Shown: positions 52,446 to 62,203 of the stretch, in pieces
How the letters are laid out: each line of letters starts with the position of its first letter
How positions within the stretch are numbered: the stretch's first letter is position 1
NCBI GenBank assembly: GCA_030705955.1
Contig: JAUZPL010000009.1
Span: 1-64,000, forward strand
DNA length: 64,000 nt
From: Bacillota bacterium
GTDB lineage: Bacteria > Bacillota > Bacilli > Bacillales > Cytobacillaceae
Direction: 5' to 3'
Translations under genes and position numbers: made by a program
Notes under the pieces: model-generated
The model's input: only the letters and a program-made list of their open reading frames with translations
Databases searched by the model: none
What the model was told of the DNA's origin: nothing

Positions 52446-52478
52446 AAGTGGGCGAGAGTATTACCTACTCGCCCACTT
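52446..52478 (-). terminator. Intercistronic hairpin after the sugar-binding protein gene
   Basis: Perfect 11-bp stem AAGTGGGCGAG with CTCGCCCACTT, 11-nt loop, followed by GTTTT. Sits between the binding protein and permease genes, where a partial terminator or stabilising stem gives more binding protein than permease. Confidence 0.75.
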
Positions 52479-52507
52479 CCATGCTTTTCATTTTTCAAAT
52501 TCATAAA

Positions 52508-53824
52508 TTATTCTTGATGACTCTTGTAATAGTCCTCAAATACTTTTGCCAATTGTGCTCTAGATTCTTGTTTTGCAATATATTTTTGAACATCAGGTCC
52601 AATGGTTGTTGGCCAATCCCCAGCATTAATATAGTTTGTGCTAAATGGCATTGTTGCGCCTTTTGCAATCGCATTACTGATAGCAATACCTAATGGATTA
52701 TTTACTTTGTTTGGATTATTTTTAAAGGCAGATATAATTTGCCCTTTATTTACCACGAAATCTTGACCTGTTTTATCATATACAAGCCAATTTAAGAATT
52801 TCTTTGCTGCAGCCTGCTCTGCTTTTGTTGCTTTTTTGTTGATAACAAAGACTTGTGTTGGACCAACGGCAATCTTATTGTTTAGAGCATTATCTGGATT
52901 ATTGTCAACTGGAACTGGCATAAATCCGAAAGTATCCCCAGCAATAGCATGTAAGGAATCAAAAGCCCAGTCTCCATTAAATAGGATTGCAGAATCACCT
53001 TTACCAACTGCTACGTGTGCAGCATCATAATATTGGCCAAGCGGGCGATCTCCAAACTTATTATAATCTTTTGAGGTTAATAGATTCAAAGTGTCGTAAT
53101 AACCATTCCATGCAGCATTTTGCGTAAGATCTAGAGAGCCAGATTTTAACTTATCTAAGATGGTATTTGGATCACTTTCTTGATCTAAGAAAAGTGAGCT
53201 GTAGTGATTGCCAACAGACCAGGCTTCTGTCTGATAAGCTACAGGATACTTAACGCCAGAGGCTTTAATCTTGTTTAGAAGGTCTTTTAATTTATCTTGT
53301 GTATTGATGGAGTATGGATCAAAAGTACCACCTACAGCCTTATCCAATACTTTTTGATTATAAACTAACCCCATGCCTTCAACTGCGAATGGGAATCCAA
53401 TAACTTTGCCGTCTGAATTTTTAAGGGCATCGTTTGTTTCAGCATTCCATTTATCATTGGAAAGATCGATACCAACGTCTTTGTATTTATGTAAGGCAGC
53501 GTAAGGATCGAACATTGCCAATGTAACCGTTTTCCCAGAAGCGGTTAGTTTATCATACACACCCAATGTGTCACCAACAGCCTGTGTATCCACTTCAACA
53601 TTAATTTTTGGATTCACTTTCATAAAGTCTTTTGCTGCTTGCTTGAACTGTGCATCAATTTCACCTTTAGAGTTTGTAACGATAATCTTTACTGGTGAAT
53701 TTGAATTTGTTGCCGATTTCGATGAACTCCCTCCACAGGCAGCCAACGAAAAAGTTAAAGCGGTTACAATACCAAGCATGGCTGATTTTTTAATCAAGCC
53801 AACAGTTTTATTCATTTTACCCAT
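52508..53824 (-). CDS. Sugar ABC transporter substrate-binding lipoprotein
   Basis: 438 aa. Signal peptide with lipobox LAAC (lipidated Cys30) followed by a Gly/Ser linker, then a type I/MalE-like solute-binding fold (family 1). Delivers an oligosaccharide, probably alpha-glucoside, to the MalFG-type permeases. ATG 53824 is chosen for AAAGGGAG upstream. First gene of the operon, driven by the promoter at 53885-53913. Confidence 0.92.
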   Translation of the reverse strand: MGKMNKTVGLIKKSAMLGIVTALTFSLAACGGSSSKSATNSNSPVKIIVTNSKGEIDAQFKQAAKDFMKVNPKINVEVDTQAVGDTLGVYDKLTASGKTVTLAMFDPYAALHKYKDVGIDLSNDKWNAETNDALKNSDGKVIGFPFAVEGMGLVYNQKVLDKAVGGTFDPYSINTQDKLKDLLNKIKASGVKYPVAYQTEAWSVGNHYSSLFLDQESDPNTILDKLKSGSLDLTQNAAWNGYYDTLNLLTSKDYNKFGDRPLGQYYDAAHVAVGKGDSAILFNGDWAFDSLHAIAGDTFGFMPVPVDNNPDNALNNKIAVGPTQVFVINKKATKAEQAAAKKFLNWLVYDKTGQDFVVNKGQIISAFKNNPNKVNNPLGIAISNAIAKGATMPFSTNYINAGDWPTTIGPDVQKYIAKQESRAQLAKVFEDYYKSHQE

Positions 53825-53884
53825 TTTTTCATCTCCCTTTAAAAAAAAGTTTCCCAGACAGGAAATTTTCTTGCCTGCGAGCTT

Positions 53885-53913
53885 ATTATATGACAAAATA
53901 TTTCCTAGGTCAA
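53885..53913 (-). promoter_or_regulatory. SigA promoter of the oligosaccharide operon
   Basis: On the minus strand TTGACC (53913-53908), 17-bp spacer, TATAAT (53890-53885): almost consensus. Inverted repeats such as TTTCC-N5-GGAAA just downstream (near 53850-53865) are candidate sites for the divergent LacI-type regulator. Confidence 0.8.
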
Positions 53914-54008
53914 CAAAATTTATTATGTTTTTGCTTGAGGTTGGCCCTATAATTTAATTGATTCATCCATTAAAATAAGGATAGTTTTAATTTAAGGTTG
54001 TGGTCAGA

Positions 54009-55016
54009 TTGAAAATTACGCTTAAGGAAATTGCTGAAAGAGCAGGCGTTTCAGCGTCAACTGTCTCCAGGGTTATCAACAACAGTAAGCCAGTGAAAGA
54101 GGAAGTTCGTAAACGTGTTTTAAATGTCTTAAAGGAAATGAATTATCTTCCTTTTGTTGCCCAAAACTTAACTCAGCAACAAGAGCAAATTTTGATAGGA
54201 GTTATATGTCCGCAGTACAGCAATACCGTTCTTGATGATTTAATGGTTGGGATTAATAAGGTCAGTAAATTGTATGGTTATGATACTGTTGTTGCATTAT
54301 CCGATGGCACAGTAGAAAATGATCTTCATTATGTCGATCTATTCAGCAATAATTTATCCATACAAGGAATCATTTTTATGGGGAATCAATGGGAAGAACA
54401 ATACCTAGACGTTATTAAAAAAAATCTTACCCCAGTCGTATTGGTGGGTCAGGTTTCTTCTCTTCCTTCTATTCCGTCTGTACATGTTGACAACGTTACA
54501 GCATCCTATGAAGCCGTCACCTACTTGATTCAGAATGGACATCGTCAGATTGGTATGATCCGTGCCAATATCGGCAAGACGGTTCGGGGAGATCGATTTC
54601 AGGGTTATCAGAACGCCTTGGCTGATGCAGGAATTTCAGTAAATGAAAGGTGGATTGCAGAAAATGATTTATCGATTGAGGGTGGAAGCAGGGCAATGGC
54701 AGCCATCCTTGAAAATGAGTTATTGCCATCCGCTGTTTTTTGTTCCTCAGACTCCATGGCTATTGGAGCCATCACCTATTTGATGGATCAAGGATATCAG
54801 GTTCCTGAGGACATATCTGTATTTGGCTTTGATGGGATTACCTTATCAAAATTGATCCGCCCTAATTTGTCAACGATTGAATACTCTGCTGTTGAAATTG
54901 GGATGACTGCTACTCGAATCTTGATCAAACTAATAAAAGGTGAAAAGGAACAAATTCCGCACCATATCAATGTGATTCATCACTTGGTCCTTCGAGAAAG
55001 CACAAGATCCATGTAA
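54009..55016 (+). CDS. LacI-family transcriptional regulator of the oligosaccharide operon
   Basis: ~335 aa. N-terminal HTH KITLKEIAERAGVSASTVSRVIN and hinge, followed by a periplasmic-binding-protein-like sugar domain (VFCSSDSMAIGAI, ISVFGFDG). Divergent from the sugar operon and probably its local regulator, with the transported sugar or a product as effector. Start uncertain: TTG 54009 and GTG 54000 are in frame and neither has ideal spacing. Confidence 0.9.
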   Translation: MKITLKEIAERAGVSASTVSRVINNSKPVKEEVRKRVLNVLKEMNYLPFVAQNLTQQQEQILIGVICPQYSNTVLDDLMVGINKVSKLYGYDTVVALSDGTVENDLHYVDLFSNNLSIQGIIFMGNQWEEQYLDVIKKNLTPVVLVGQVSSLPSIPSVHVDNVTASYEAVTYLIQNGHRQIGMIRANIGKTVRGDRFQGYQNALADAGISVNERWIAENDLSIEGGSRAMAAILENELLPSAVFCSSDSMAIGAITYLMDQGYQVPEDISVFGFDGITLSKLIRPNLSTIEYSAVEIGMTATRILIKLIKGEKEQIPHHINVIHHLVLRESTRSM

Positions 55017-55426
55017 TCCTAATAATGAAAACAAACTCGCCGATTGACGAGCCCATAATGGCGAAGACAGTGGCGTAGTTTTCCTTTCCAGGCTCGTAGC
55101 AGCCGTGTTCTAAAGCGCTCGACTGACTAGGACTTCTTGTCCTTCGTGCGACATAGGAAAGTATAAAATTATCATAAAAATTTTATACTTTCCTATTAGC
55201 TAACAAAGGACTTTACCCTCTAAATCTTTTTTATAAATTAAAGTAATCCTTCCTCTCTTAACCAACTATAGAAAACCACACGATATCCAAACATTAATTG
55301 CACCACTACTTATGTTAAAAATTTTTTCCAAGTAATGTTTCGCATAGAAGTCCCTGCTCGATAGAAATCCTTCAATATTATTTTTTTTAGAAGAATAACC
55401 GTATCCCTCTTTTAGCATTCCAATTA
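55017..55426. other. Structured G+C-rich intergenic element
   Basis: About 410 bases without a gene. From ~55035 to 55150 it is notably richer in G+C than its surroundings and holds short inverted repeats (CTCG..CGAG at 55036-55051; AGGAC-TTCTT-GTCCT at 55129-55143), then the long hairpin at 55154-55195. Parts such as the TTCGTGCGAC...AGGAAAGTATAAA segment remind me of intergenic repeats in Bacillus genomes. The rest (55200-55426) is AT-rich with nothing evident. Confidence 0.45.
55154..55195. terminator. Long bidirectional hairpin downstream of the LacI-type gene
   Basis: 17-bp perfect stem between 55154-55170 and 55179-55195 with an 8-nt loop. Probably serves as terminator for the regulator gene, though it lies 140 bp from its stop and has no T-run beyond its own AT-rich stem. 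Confidence 0.6.
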
Positions 55427-57445
55427 TTAATGGTTACCACGGCTATGATCTTTCCACATTTTTTGCCATTTTTCAATTTGTTTGTTCCATTTCTCTTCCC
55501 ATTTTTGGACTTCATTTTGAAGAGGTTCTTCAACACTATCCTTTTGTTTTTCTATTATGGTATCTATATGCTCTACATGGAAGCTTTCTGGTTCTGTATG
55601 AACAAGGGCCCCTTTTAACATGTCGCGAAAAACAATGGCTGCCCCCTCGCTGCTAGTGGTTGTTAAGTAATGTTTTTGATTTGTTTTATCATAGCCAACC
55701 CAAACAGCTCCAACCATTTGTGGTGTATATCCAACAAACCATTGATCTTTTACACCATTAATTCCTTTAATAGGTACCTGGGTTGAACCAGTCTTTCCTG
55801 CTACTTCTCTGCCTTCTATTTGTGCTCCTTTTCCAGTGCCATTCTCTACAACCCCTAGAAGCATAGTGGTCATTTTATCTGCAACAAATGTAGTTGTCAC
55901 TTTTTGTTTTTTTTCTTTCCATTCAGAAATCACTTTTCCGTCTGGAGAAACAATCTTTCTAATTGCATGGGCTTTTATTCGAACTCCATGATTCGGAAAT
56001 ACTGAAAAGGCTTCTGCCATTTCAAGTGGTGATACCCCTTTTTCTAGACCACCTAGTGCAATCGAAAGATTTCGATCACCTTTTGAAAGCGGAATTCCAA
56101 ATCTTTTAATGGAATTCAAACCCTTTTCAATTCCAATTTCGTTTAGAAGCCAAACGGCAGGAACATTTTTTGACTCGTTAACTGCTTCATACATTGGCAC
56201 ATCTCCAGCATATTGATGATTATAATTGCTTGGTTCATAATTTCCAAAGGCCATAGGTTCATCCTTTAACATATCTGTAATCTTGAAGCCTTCCTCTAAC
56301 GCTGGTGTATAAACTGCTATTGGTTTAAAGGATGAACCAGGTTGTGCTTGCAACTGGGAGGCACGATTATATCCTCTAAATATATGACTTCCTCGGCCAC
56401 CAACTATCGCTCTAATCCCTCCCGACTTTGGATCCATTAAGACAGCCCCGCTTTGAACAAGCATATCCGTCTTTTTTGGAAAGAGTGCATCATTCTGGAA
56501 TGTTTTTTCTGCAGCATTTTGCATAATCGGATCTAGTTCAGTAAAGATTTGATACCCACCCGTAAGAAGTTCATCCTGTGATAACCCATATTCATGAATG
56601 GCCTCATCAAGGACTTGATCCACATAATAAGGATATTTTCCTCGGAAAGGATCATATTCTTTGTCATTTAGAACAATTTTATTTTTTTTTGCATGTTCAA
56701 GTTGTTGTGTAGTGATATATCCTTGATTCTTCATTGCATTTAAAACAACATTACGACGATAGATTGCTTTCTCTAAATGATGATAAGGGTTTAATGCTGA
56801 AGGTGCCTTAATTAAACCTGCCAAAAGGGCAGATTCACCGAGGGACAAATCTTTAACCTCCTTCCCGAAGTATTTCTGGGAAGCACGCTTTATTCCCCAA
56901 GCACCTTCACCAAAATAGATTTGATTTAAATACATCTGGAGTATTTCCTGCTTAGGATACTTTCTTTCTATTTCCCTGGCGAGAAACAGCTCCTCAATTT
57001 TTCTTTTGTACGTCTTTTTAGAAGTTAGCAGAGAGTTTTTCACCAGCTGTTGTGTAATAGTACTTCCACCCTCGACAGTTTCACCAGCTTTAATATCGCG
57101 AAAAAAGGCACGTGTAATTCCAATAAAATCGACACCATGATGTTCATAAAATCGATGGTCTTCAATGGCGACCACTGCATTTTTCATATTAACTGGTATC
57201 TGGTTGATTGAAATTCCCTCATTTTTATTAGCAGAAATTTTACTTGCCACATGTTCTTTCACGTCATAAAAAACAGTTGCCTGTGGTAATTCGTTTTTTA
57301 AAGCTGAAATATCAGTATCACCTTTTAAGAAATTGACAATCCCTAAAATGAATAAAATCATCGTCAGCAAGGCTAAAACGACCATTTGACTCATGTGCCA
57401 TTTTTTCCAATTATTTATTACTCTAATGTCAAAAAGTTTATACAT
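55427..57445 (-). CDS. Class A penicillin-binding protein (PBP1A family)
   Basis: 672 aa bifunctional peptidoglycan synthase. Membrane anchor at ~20-40; glycosyltransferase GT51 domain with Glu95 in [12 protein letters not shown] and [12 protein letters not shown]; transpeptidase domain with SSFK (Ser371), SKN (425-427) and KTGS (551-554). Extracytoplasmic. The short Glu/Lys/Trp-rich C-terminal tail has no extra domain. Size fits PbpF/PbpG-type sporulation PBPs of Bacillus, but I cannot decide which. Confidence 0.92.
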   Translation of the reverse strand: MYKLFDIRVINNWKKWHMSQMVVLALLTMILFILGIVNFLKGDTDISALKNELPQATVFYDVKEHVASKISANKNEGISINQIPVNMKNAVVAIEDHRFYEHHGVDFIGITRAFFRDIKAGETVEGGSTITQQLVKNSLLTSKKTYKRKIEELFLAREIERKYPKQEILQMYLNQIYFGEGAWGIKRASQKYFGKEVKDLSLGESALLAGLIKAPSALNPYHHLEKAIYRRNVVLNAMKNQGYITTQQLEHAKKNKIVLNDKEYDPFRGKYPYYVDQVLDEAIHEYGLSQDELLTGGYQIFTELDPIMQNAAEKTFQNDALFPKKTDMLVQSGAVLMDPKSGGIRAIVGGRGSHIFRGYNRASQLQAQPGSSFKPIAVYTPALEEGFKITDMLKDEPMAFGNYEPSNYNHQYAGDVPMYEAVNESKNVPAVWLLNEIGIEKGLNSIKRFGIPLSKGDRNLSIALGGLEKGVSPLEMAEAFSVFPNHGVRIKAHAIRKIVSPDGKVISEWKEKKQKVTTTFVADKMTTMLLGVVENGTGKGAQIEGREVAGKTGSTQVPIKGINGVKDQWFVGYTPQMVGAVWVGYDKTNQKHYLTTTSSEGAAIVFRDMLKGALVHTEPESFHVEHIDTIIEKQKDSVEEPLQNEVQKWEEKWNKQIEKWQKMWKDHSRGNH

Positions 57446-57602
57446 AAGTCCCCCCAGAATTTCTTCTATAAAAGGTTTTATTTTCTTTTTCCCTTAAATG
57501 GAAAAAATTACTCAAAATTCTGTAGGTAGGACCAATCTAGGCACTTATTTTCCATTAGGTACGATGGCCTGCTTAGCACTAGTAACATAGTTAGAAAAAA
57601 AA

Positions 57603-57640
57603 ACAAATAAAAAAGATAAGGTATTTTTCCTTATCTTTTA
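57603..57640 (-). terminator. Terminator of the XRE regulator gene
   Basis: AAAAGATAAGG pairs with CCTTATCTTTT, followed by TTATTTGTTT on the minus strand. Confidence 0.8.
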
Positions 57641-58099
57641 TTGGTTATTTAATTTTGATAATTCTTTAAAACGCAATCTTGAGTATTTTTCATCAAGGCT
57701 ACTGAAAATTCGGTAATTTTCTTCATCTACAATTCGGTAATGCTTGCTTAGAATGTTCTGTTGTAGAATATACCCGTTCTTTTTTGATAAAGGTCGCCAC
57801 CAAATACGTCCACCAAAGGTTTTTCTTTTTCGTACATCAATTCCTTCCCGAGCAACCGTTTCTATCACTTCAAGTGGTTCGCTGCCAAAAAGAAATTGCA
57901 CAGTTTCCGTTTCTCTAAATAACGCACAAATAGATACGACAACAGACCAGTTAGCGAGGACTCTTCCCTTTTCAATTTGAACGAGTGTTTTCTTAGACAA
58001 ACCGACGATTTCCGCCATTTTATCCTGCGTATAACCAACTTCAGTTCGTATCAAGCGAAGTTTTTCAGAAACTAAAGAAATAATCTCATCTCTGGTCAC
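57638..58099 (-). CDS. XRE-family helix-turn-helix regulator
   Basis: 153 aa. HTH at about residues 13-65 (VGYTQDKMAEIVGLSKKTLVQIEKG), then ~85 residues with the conserved-looking GGRIWWRPL and YRIFSSLDEKYSRLRF, likely an effector or dimerisation part. GTG start with AAGGG upstream. Stands alone between the PBP and feo genes; its target is unknown. Confidence 0.82.
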   Translation of the reverse strand: MTRDEIISLVSEKLRLIRTEVGYTQDKMAEIVGLSKKTLVQIEKGRVLANWSVVVSICALFRETETVQFLFGSEPLEVIETVAREGIDVRKRKTFGGRIWWRPLSKKNGYILQQNILSKHYRIVDEENYRIFSSLDEKYSRLRFKELSKLNNQ

Positions 58100-58279
58100 G
58101 TTAAAACCCTTCCTTCAATCCTTCTAGAGTAATTTTACACAAATTCCTACAGTTTTTAAAGTTTTTAAAGGCCAGTTCATAAGATTTTTACAAAAAGGCT
58201 TTCTTAGATTTGCCTGTTACTTCCCACATCAATCTATATAGTGGCAACATCATATATGACTTTTAACATAACATACAAA

Positions 58280-58311
58280 AAATACTATCAGGTTAACCTT
58301 GATAGTATTTT
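58280..58311. terminator. Terminator of the feo operon
   Basis: AATACTATCA pairs with TGATAGTATT, T-runs on both sides. Confidence 0.85.
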
Positions 58312-58318
58312 TTTATAT

Positions 58319-58471
58319 TTATTTGGTTGGAGGAAACCTGCACTCGCTTTTACATGATTTTTGGAGGTCACATGCAGCACATTTACCTTTTTTAGATTTC
58401 TTAATAAATTTGACTAATGCAAAGCTTGCATATCCAAAAATAGCGATACCGATTACAATATTAACCAACAT
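58319..58471 (-). CDS. FeoB-associated Cys-rich membrane protein
   Basis: 50 aa. N-terminal membrane helix (LVNIVIGIAIFGYASFALVKF), basic stretch, and a cysteine cluster CAACDLQKSCKSEC at the C-terminus, the pattern of the small Cys-rich proteins found next to feoB in Firmicutes. Probably assists ferrous iron uptake. AAGAGGTGGAG precedes ATG 58471; starts 23 bp after feoB and ends just before the operon terminator. Confidence 0.85.
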   Translation of the reverse strand: MLVNIVIGIAIFGYASFALVKFIKKSKKGKCAACDLQKSCKSECRFPPTK

Positions 58472-58493
58472 CTACTCCACCTCTTTCAATCAT

Positions 58494-60497
58494 TTATACA
58501 AGTCCAAACAGCCTGCCGCCTTGATAGATGACAAATGATAAAATGTAGGCAATAACAAGCGCATAAAGTATAGCAAATGAGGTCCATTTCTTTGAACCCG
58601 TTTCTTTATAGATGGTAGCTGTTGTTGCCAAACATGGGATATATAATAGAATAAAAACCATAAAACTATATGCTGCAAGTGGAGTGTAATAATGCGCTAA
58701 TAACCCTTGTAAGCTTTCTCCTTTAGGAACAAAATAGATGATGTTCATAGTAGAAATAATTGATTCCTTTGCAAGGAATCCCGTTATTAATGATGCTGCT
58801 GCCTGCCATGTGCCAAATCCAATCGGTTTCAGTAATGGTGCAATACTATTTCCGATTGCAGCCAAATAGCTTTTATCCATATTTACCTTTAAACCATCTG
58901 GCCCAGCGTATGATAATAACCAAATAAAAACGGAACCGGCAAAAATAAATGTTCCAGCCTTTCGAATAAACCCTTTTCCTTTATCCCAAGTACTTCTCCA
59001 TAAGGATTGAAATTGTGGCATTCGATATGGAGGAAGTTCGATAACAAATAAGGAAGCTTCCGACTTTAATAATGTTGATGAAAAAACCTTTGCCAAAATT
59101 AAGGCTACGACAATTCCAAGGACATATAAACTAAGAACTATTAAAGCTTTATGACCAATAAAAAATCCACCCACAAATAAAGCGTAAACAGGTAAACGTG
59201 CTGAGCATGACATCAAAGGGGTTAATAGAATGGTTAGCAATCTTTCCCTAGGTGTTTCAATCGTCCTTGCTGCCATTATTCCAGGAACATTACATCCAAA
59301 GCCAATCATCATCGGAATAAAAGCTTTTCCGTTTAAACCCACTGATTCCATAATTCGATCCATTACAAGAGCAACCCTTGCCATATAACCAGAATCCTCA
59401 AGTAAAGAAATAAAGAAGAATAGGATGAAAATTTGCGGAACAAATACTAGAACACCACCAACTCCTGCTACTAATCCATGAATAATTAAAGCATGAATAA
59501 ATTCAGAAGCACCTATATTACTTAAAATCTTTTCAAAGCCATCTGTTATAGGTCCTGTTAAAATATGATCTAATCCATCAGATAACGGAGTCCCAAGCCA
59601 ATCGAATGTTAACATAAACATACAGTACATCAGGAGTAGAAAAATAGGCATCCCCAAAAAACGGTTAGTAACAATAGCATCAACTTTCTCAGTAAGAGGG
59701 GTGGTTGCATCGCTTTTTCTAACAGCTTCATCCAAAATTTTGCCAATTGCTTCTTTTCTCTTTAAATAAATAAAACTAGCAAGAGATTTTCCCTTTTTCT
59801 GCTGCTTTATTTTTATTTCAAGTGTATGTCGAATTGATTCTAGCTTTTCCCTATGAGCTATTTTTAAAAGGTACTCATTTACATATTGATTCCCTTCAAA
59901 CCATTGTAATGCAAGCCATCTGAGAGAATGTTTAGTATTACCGTGAATTTCCTTCTCTACCATGGAAATAGCTTCCTCAATTTCTTTTCCATAATAAATG
60001 AGGTTCTTTCCACTACCTTCAATAGTTGGAGTGTCAATAGCTTGGATGAGCTCCTCACAGCCCTTTCCACTTCGGGCTACAACGGGAACAATTGTAACTC
60101 CAAGTAGTGCTGAAAGCATTTTAACATCAATATGGATGCCACGGTTTTCAGCGACATCCATCATATTAAGTCCAATAAATAACGGTCTTCCATATTCAAG
60201 CAGCTGTATGGTCAAATGTAAATTTCGCTCCAGCTGTGAAGCATCTAAAATATTGAGTAATTTATCTACCGAATCATTTAAAAAGAAAGAAGTAACAACT
60301 CCTTCATCCTTCGAAAGCGGATTCAGTGTATACACACCTGGTAAATCAATTAATCTTCCAATATTATTTTTAAATAATCCAACCTTCTTTTCTACCGTTA
60401 CACCGCTCCAATTTCCAACATACTCATAGGAACCTGTTAAATTATTAAACAATGAAGTTTTCCCTGTATTCGGGTTTCCTATTAGAGCGACTTCCAT
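58494..60497 (-). CDS. feoB: Ferrous iron transporter FeoB
   Basis: 667 aa. N-terminal G domain with G1 GNPNTGKTS (7-15), G3 DLPGVYTL and G4 NMMD, a helical GDI spacer, then two Gate domains and about eight membrane helices (GFGCNVPGIMAAR, CSARLPVYA). Transports Fe2+ using GTP (or ATP). Begins one base after feoA ends. Confidence 0.95.
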   Translation of the reverse strand: MEVALIGNPNTGKTSLFNNLTGSYEYVGNWSGVTVEKKVGLFKNNIGRLIDLPGVYTLNPLSKDEGVVTSFFLNDSVDKLLNILDASQLERNLHLTIQLLEYGRPLFIGLNMMDVAENRGIHIDVKMLSALLGVTIVPVVARSGKGCEELIQAIDTPTIEGSGKNLIYYGKEIEEAISMVEKEIHGNTKHSLRWLALQWFEGNQYVNEYLLKIAHREKLESIRHTLEIKIKQQKKGKSLASFIYLKRKEAIGKILDEAVRKSDATTPLTEKVDAIVTNRFLGMPIFLLLMYCMFMLTFDWLGTPLSDGLDHILTGPITDGFEKILSNIGASEFIHALIIHGLVAGVGGVLVFVPQIFILFFFISLLEDSGYMARVALVMDRIMESVGLNGKAFIPMMIGFGCNVPGIMAARTIETPRERLLTILLTPLMSCSARLPVYALFVGGFFIGHKALIVLSLYVLGIVVALILAKVFSSTLLKSEASLFVIELPPYRMPQFQSLWRSTWDKGKGFIRKAGTFIFAGSVFIWLLSYAGPDGLKVNMDKSYLAAIGNSIAPLLKPIGFGTWQAAASLITGFLAKESIISTMNIIYFVPKGESLQGLLAHYYTPLAAYSFMVFILLYIPCLATTATIYKETGSKKWTSFAILYALVIAYILSFVIYQGGRLFGLV

Positions 60498-60722
60498 TTA
60501 TAATCTCTCCACTTCAATACGATCTGCTTCTTTTCGGCGAATCCCGATACATTGTCCACATGATTCTATCATAATAGGCCCGCCAAATGGCATAACACAT
60601 TTAACGCAAACCTCTGTTCCTTCCGTAAAACCTAAATCCAAAAGACGTCTTTGCACAAGGTGACCGACATGAGATATATCGACTATTTTTCCTTTTTCGC
60701 CTACTTTTAATTGGCTAACCAT
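60498..60722 (-). CDS. feoA: Ferrous iron transport protein FeoA
   Basis: 74 aa SH3-like FeoA domain (LKVGEKGKIVDISH, RRLLDLGFTEGTEV, IGIRRKEADRIEV), the cytoplasmic partner of FeoB. ATG 60722 lies five bases after AAGGGTGA; a GTG three codons earlier overlaps that site. Controlled by the Fur box upstream. Confidence 0.92.
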   Translation of the reverse strand: MVSQLKVGEKGKIVDISHVGHLVQRRLLDLGFTEGTEVCVKCVMPFGGPIMIESCGQCIGIRRKEADRIEVERL

Positions 60723-60747
60723 GTTTATCACCCTTTTTCAGCTTAAT

Positions 60748-60762
60748 TGAGAATGATTATCT
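60748..60762 (-). promoter_or_regulatory. Fur box upstream of feoAB
   Basis: TGAGAATGATTATCT matches the 7-1-7 Fur consensus TGATAAT-N-ATTATCA at 12 of the 14 fixed positions. Iron-bound Fur would repress feoAB. Confidence 0.8.
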
Positions 60763-60952
60763 TTATTCATCTGTTATTTTAACATTAATTTTGGACTGCT
60801 GTTACATATAAATTGTGACAAAACTTTGAATTAACATGTTTTTTCCAAAGAACTTTTTGTATTTTTATACTATAAATTAAATAAAGGAGTTTATACTTTT
60901 TAAGAGAATTATTTAGCAAGTATGAATTATTGGGTAGGGAGAAGAAAATAGC

Positions 60953-62098
60953 ATGTTGTCTGAAACAAAAGCAAATTTGTTCGTTTTTCTGAATGACCAC
61001 CGCGATAGTATTTTACATGACTGGGAACATCTAATAGTAGTTTCAAAAAGTGACCCCTTTAAAGAGAAAGTACCTTATAATGGTGCATCCTTTTTAGATG
61101 TTATTATTAATCATTTTCATTTTACAGGTACTAATCTTGAAAACTTAGTTTATGAATTTGCTATTAAAGTTGCAGATGAAAGAGTAAGAGCAGATATTAA
61201 TATTGGTGAATTTGTTTATAATGTGAACCTTGGAAGAACCATCCTTTATAGTTATTTAAGCAAAACTGGATTGGAATGGACTGATTTACAGGAATCCATC
61301 AATATGATTAATTGTTGTTTCGATAAGTTTCTTTTTCACGCAGTCTCCCATTATGCTGATGCTAAAGATAAAATTATTGATGAGAAAACAAAATTTATTG
61401 ATTCAACTCATCAAGACAGGTTAACACTGCTTGGCCAAATGACCTCTAGTTTTATTCATGAGTTTCGAAATCCACTTACATCCATTCAAGGATTTATTCA
61501 ATTATTAAAAGCAGACTATCCAAGTATGCGATATTTAGAAATCATCTCCAGTGAATTAGATCAACTAAACTTTCGGATCTCTCAATTTCTTCTTTTATCA
61601 AAAAAGGAACTAATCGGAAAAGAAAAGGTCTTATTTGAACTTAATCACTTAATTGAAGAGGTATTAAATTTTCTATATCCAAGTATTCTTGATGGAAAAG
61701 TAAAAATAAGAAAACAATTATCCGATGAAATTCCTCTTTTTGGCTATGCCGATGAAATTAGACAGGTTTTTATTAATATCGTTTTTAATGCTATTGATGT
61801 TCTAGGGCACTTTCGTATTCACAATCCAACCATTGAAATTATAAGTCATCAGGGTGATGATCATTTTATCAATATTACTATTTCAAATAATGGACCAATG
61901 ATTCCTGAAGATCTACAAAAAACAATTTTTGAGCCTTTTTTTACAACAAAAAAACTTGGGACGGGACTTGGATTATTTGTTTGTAAAGAAATTATCGAGA
62001 AACATAAAGGTGAGCTCTCCTGTATTTCTTATCCCGAAAAAACGGCTTTTTCTATTAAGCTGCCTATTGCTGCTTTAGTCAGAGAAAACGAAAAATAA
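60953..62098 (+). CDS. Soluble sensor histidine kinase
   Basis: 381 aa without membrane segments. N-terminal ~145-residue helical sensor region; HisKA with H-box SSFIHEFRNPLTSIQ (phosphorylated His169); HATPase_c with N-box NIVFNAIDVL, F-box EPFFTTKK and G-box GTGLGLFVCKEI. Resembles the Bacillus sporulation kinases in its H-box, so feeding phosphate into Spo0F is possible, but no response regulator is encoded nearby. ATG after AGGGAGAAG. Divergent from feoAB. Confidence 0.87.
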   Translation: MLSETKANLFVFLNDHRDSILHDWEHLIVVSKSDPFKEKVPYNGASFLDVIINHFHFTGTNLENLVYEFAIKVADERVRADINIGEFVYNVNLGRTILYSYLSKTGLEWTDLQESINMINCCFDKFLFHAVSHYADAKDKIIDEKTKFIDSTHQDRLTLLGQMTSSFIHEFRNPLTSIQGFIQLLKADYPSMRYLEIISSELDQLNFRISQFLLLSKKELIGKEKVLFELNHLIEEVLNFLYPSILDGKVKIRKQLSDEIPLFGYADEIRQVFINIVFNAIDVLGHFRIHNPTIEIISHQGDDHFINITISNNGPMIPEDLQKTIFEPFFTTKKLGTGLGLFVCKEIIEKHKGELSCISYPEKTAFSIKLPIAALVRENEK

Positions 62099-62203
62099 TT
62101 TATAGTCATCCATATTCACGATTTTTTATTTTCAAAAACATCTTTATATAGAATCCCTGCATATGATGTTGTAAAGAATTATTCATTATAGGGAGATTTG
62201 TCT

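Noticed and set aside
60785-61000. 71-codon minus-strand frame between feoA and the kinase gene
   Set aside because: Overlaps the kinase start region, no ribosome site, low-complexity composition.
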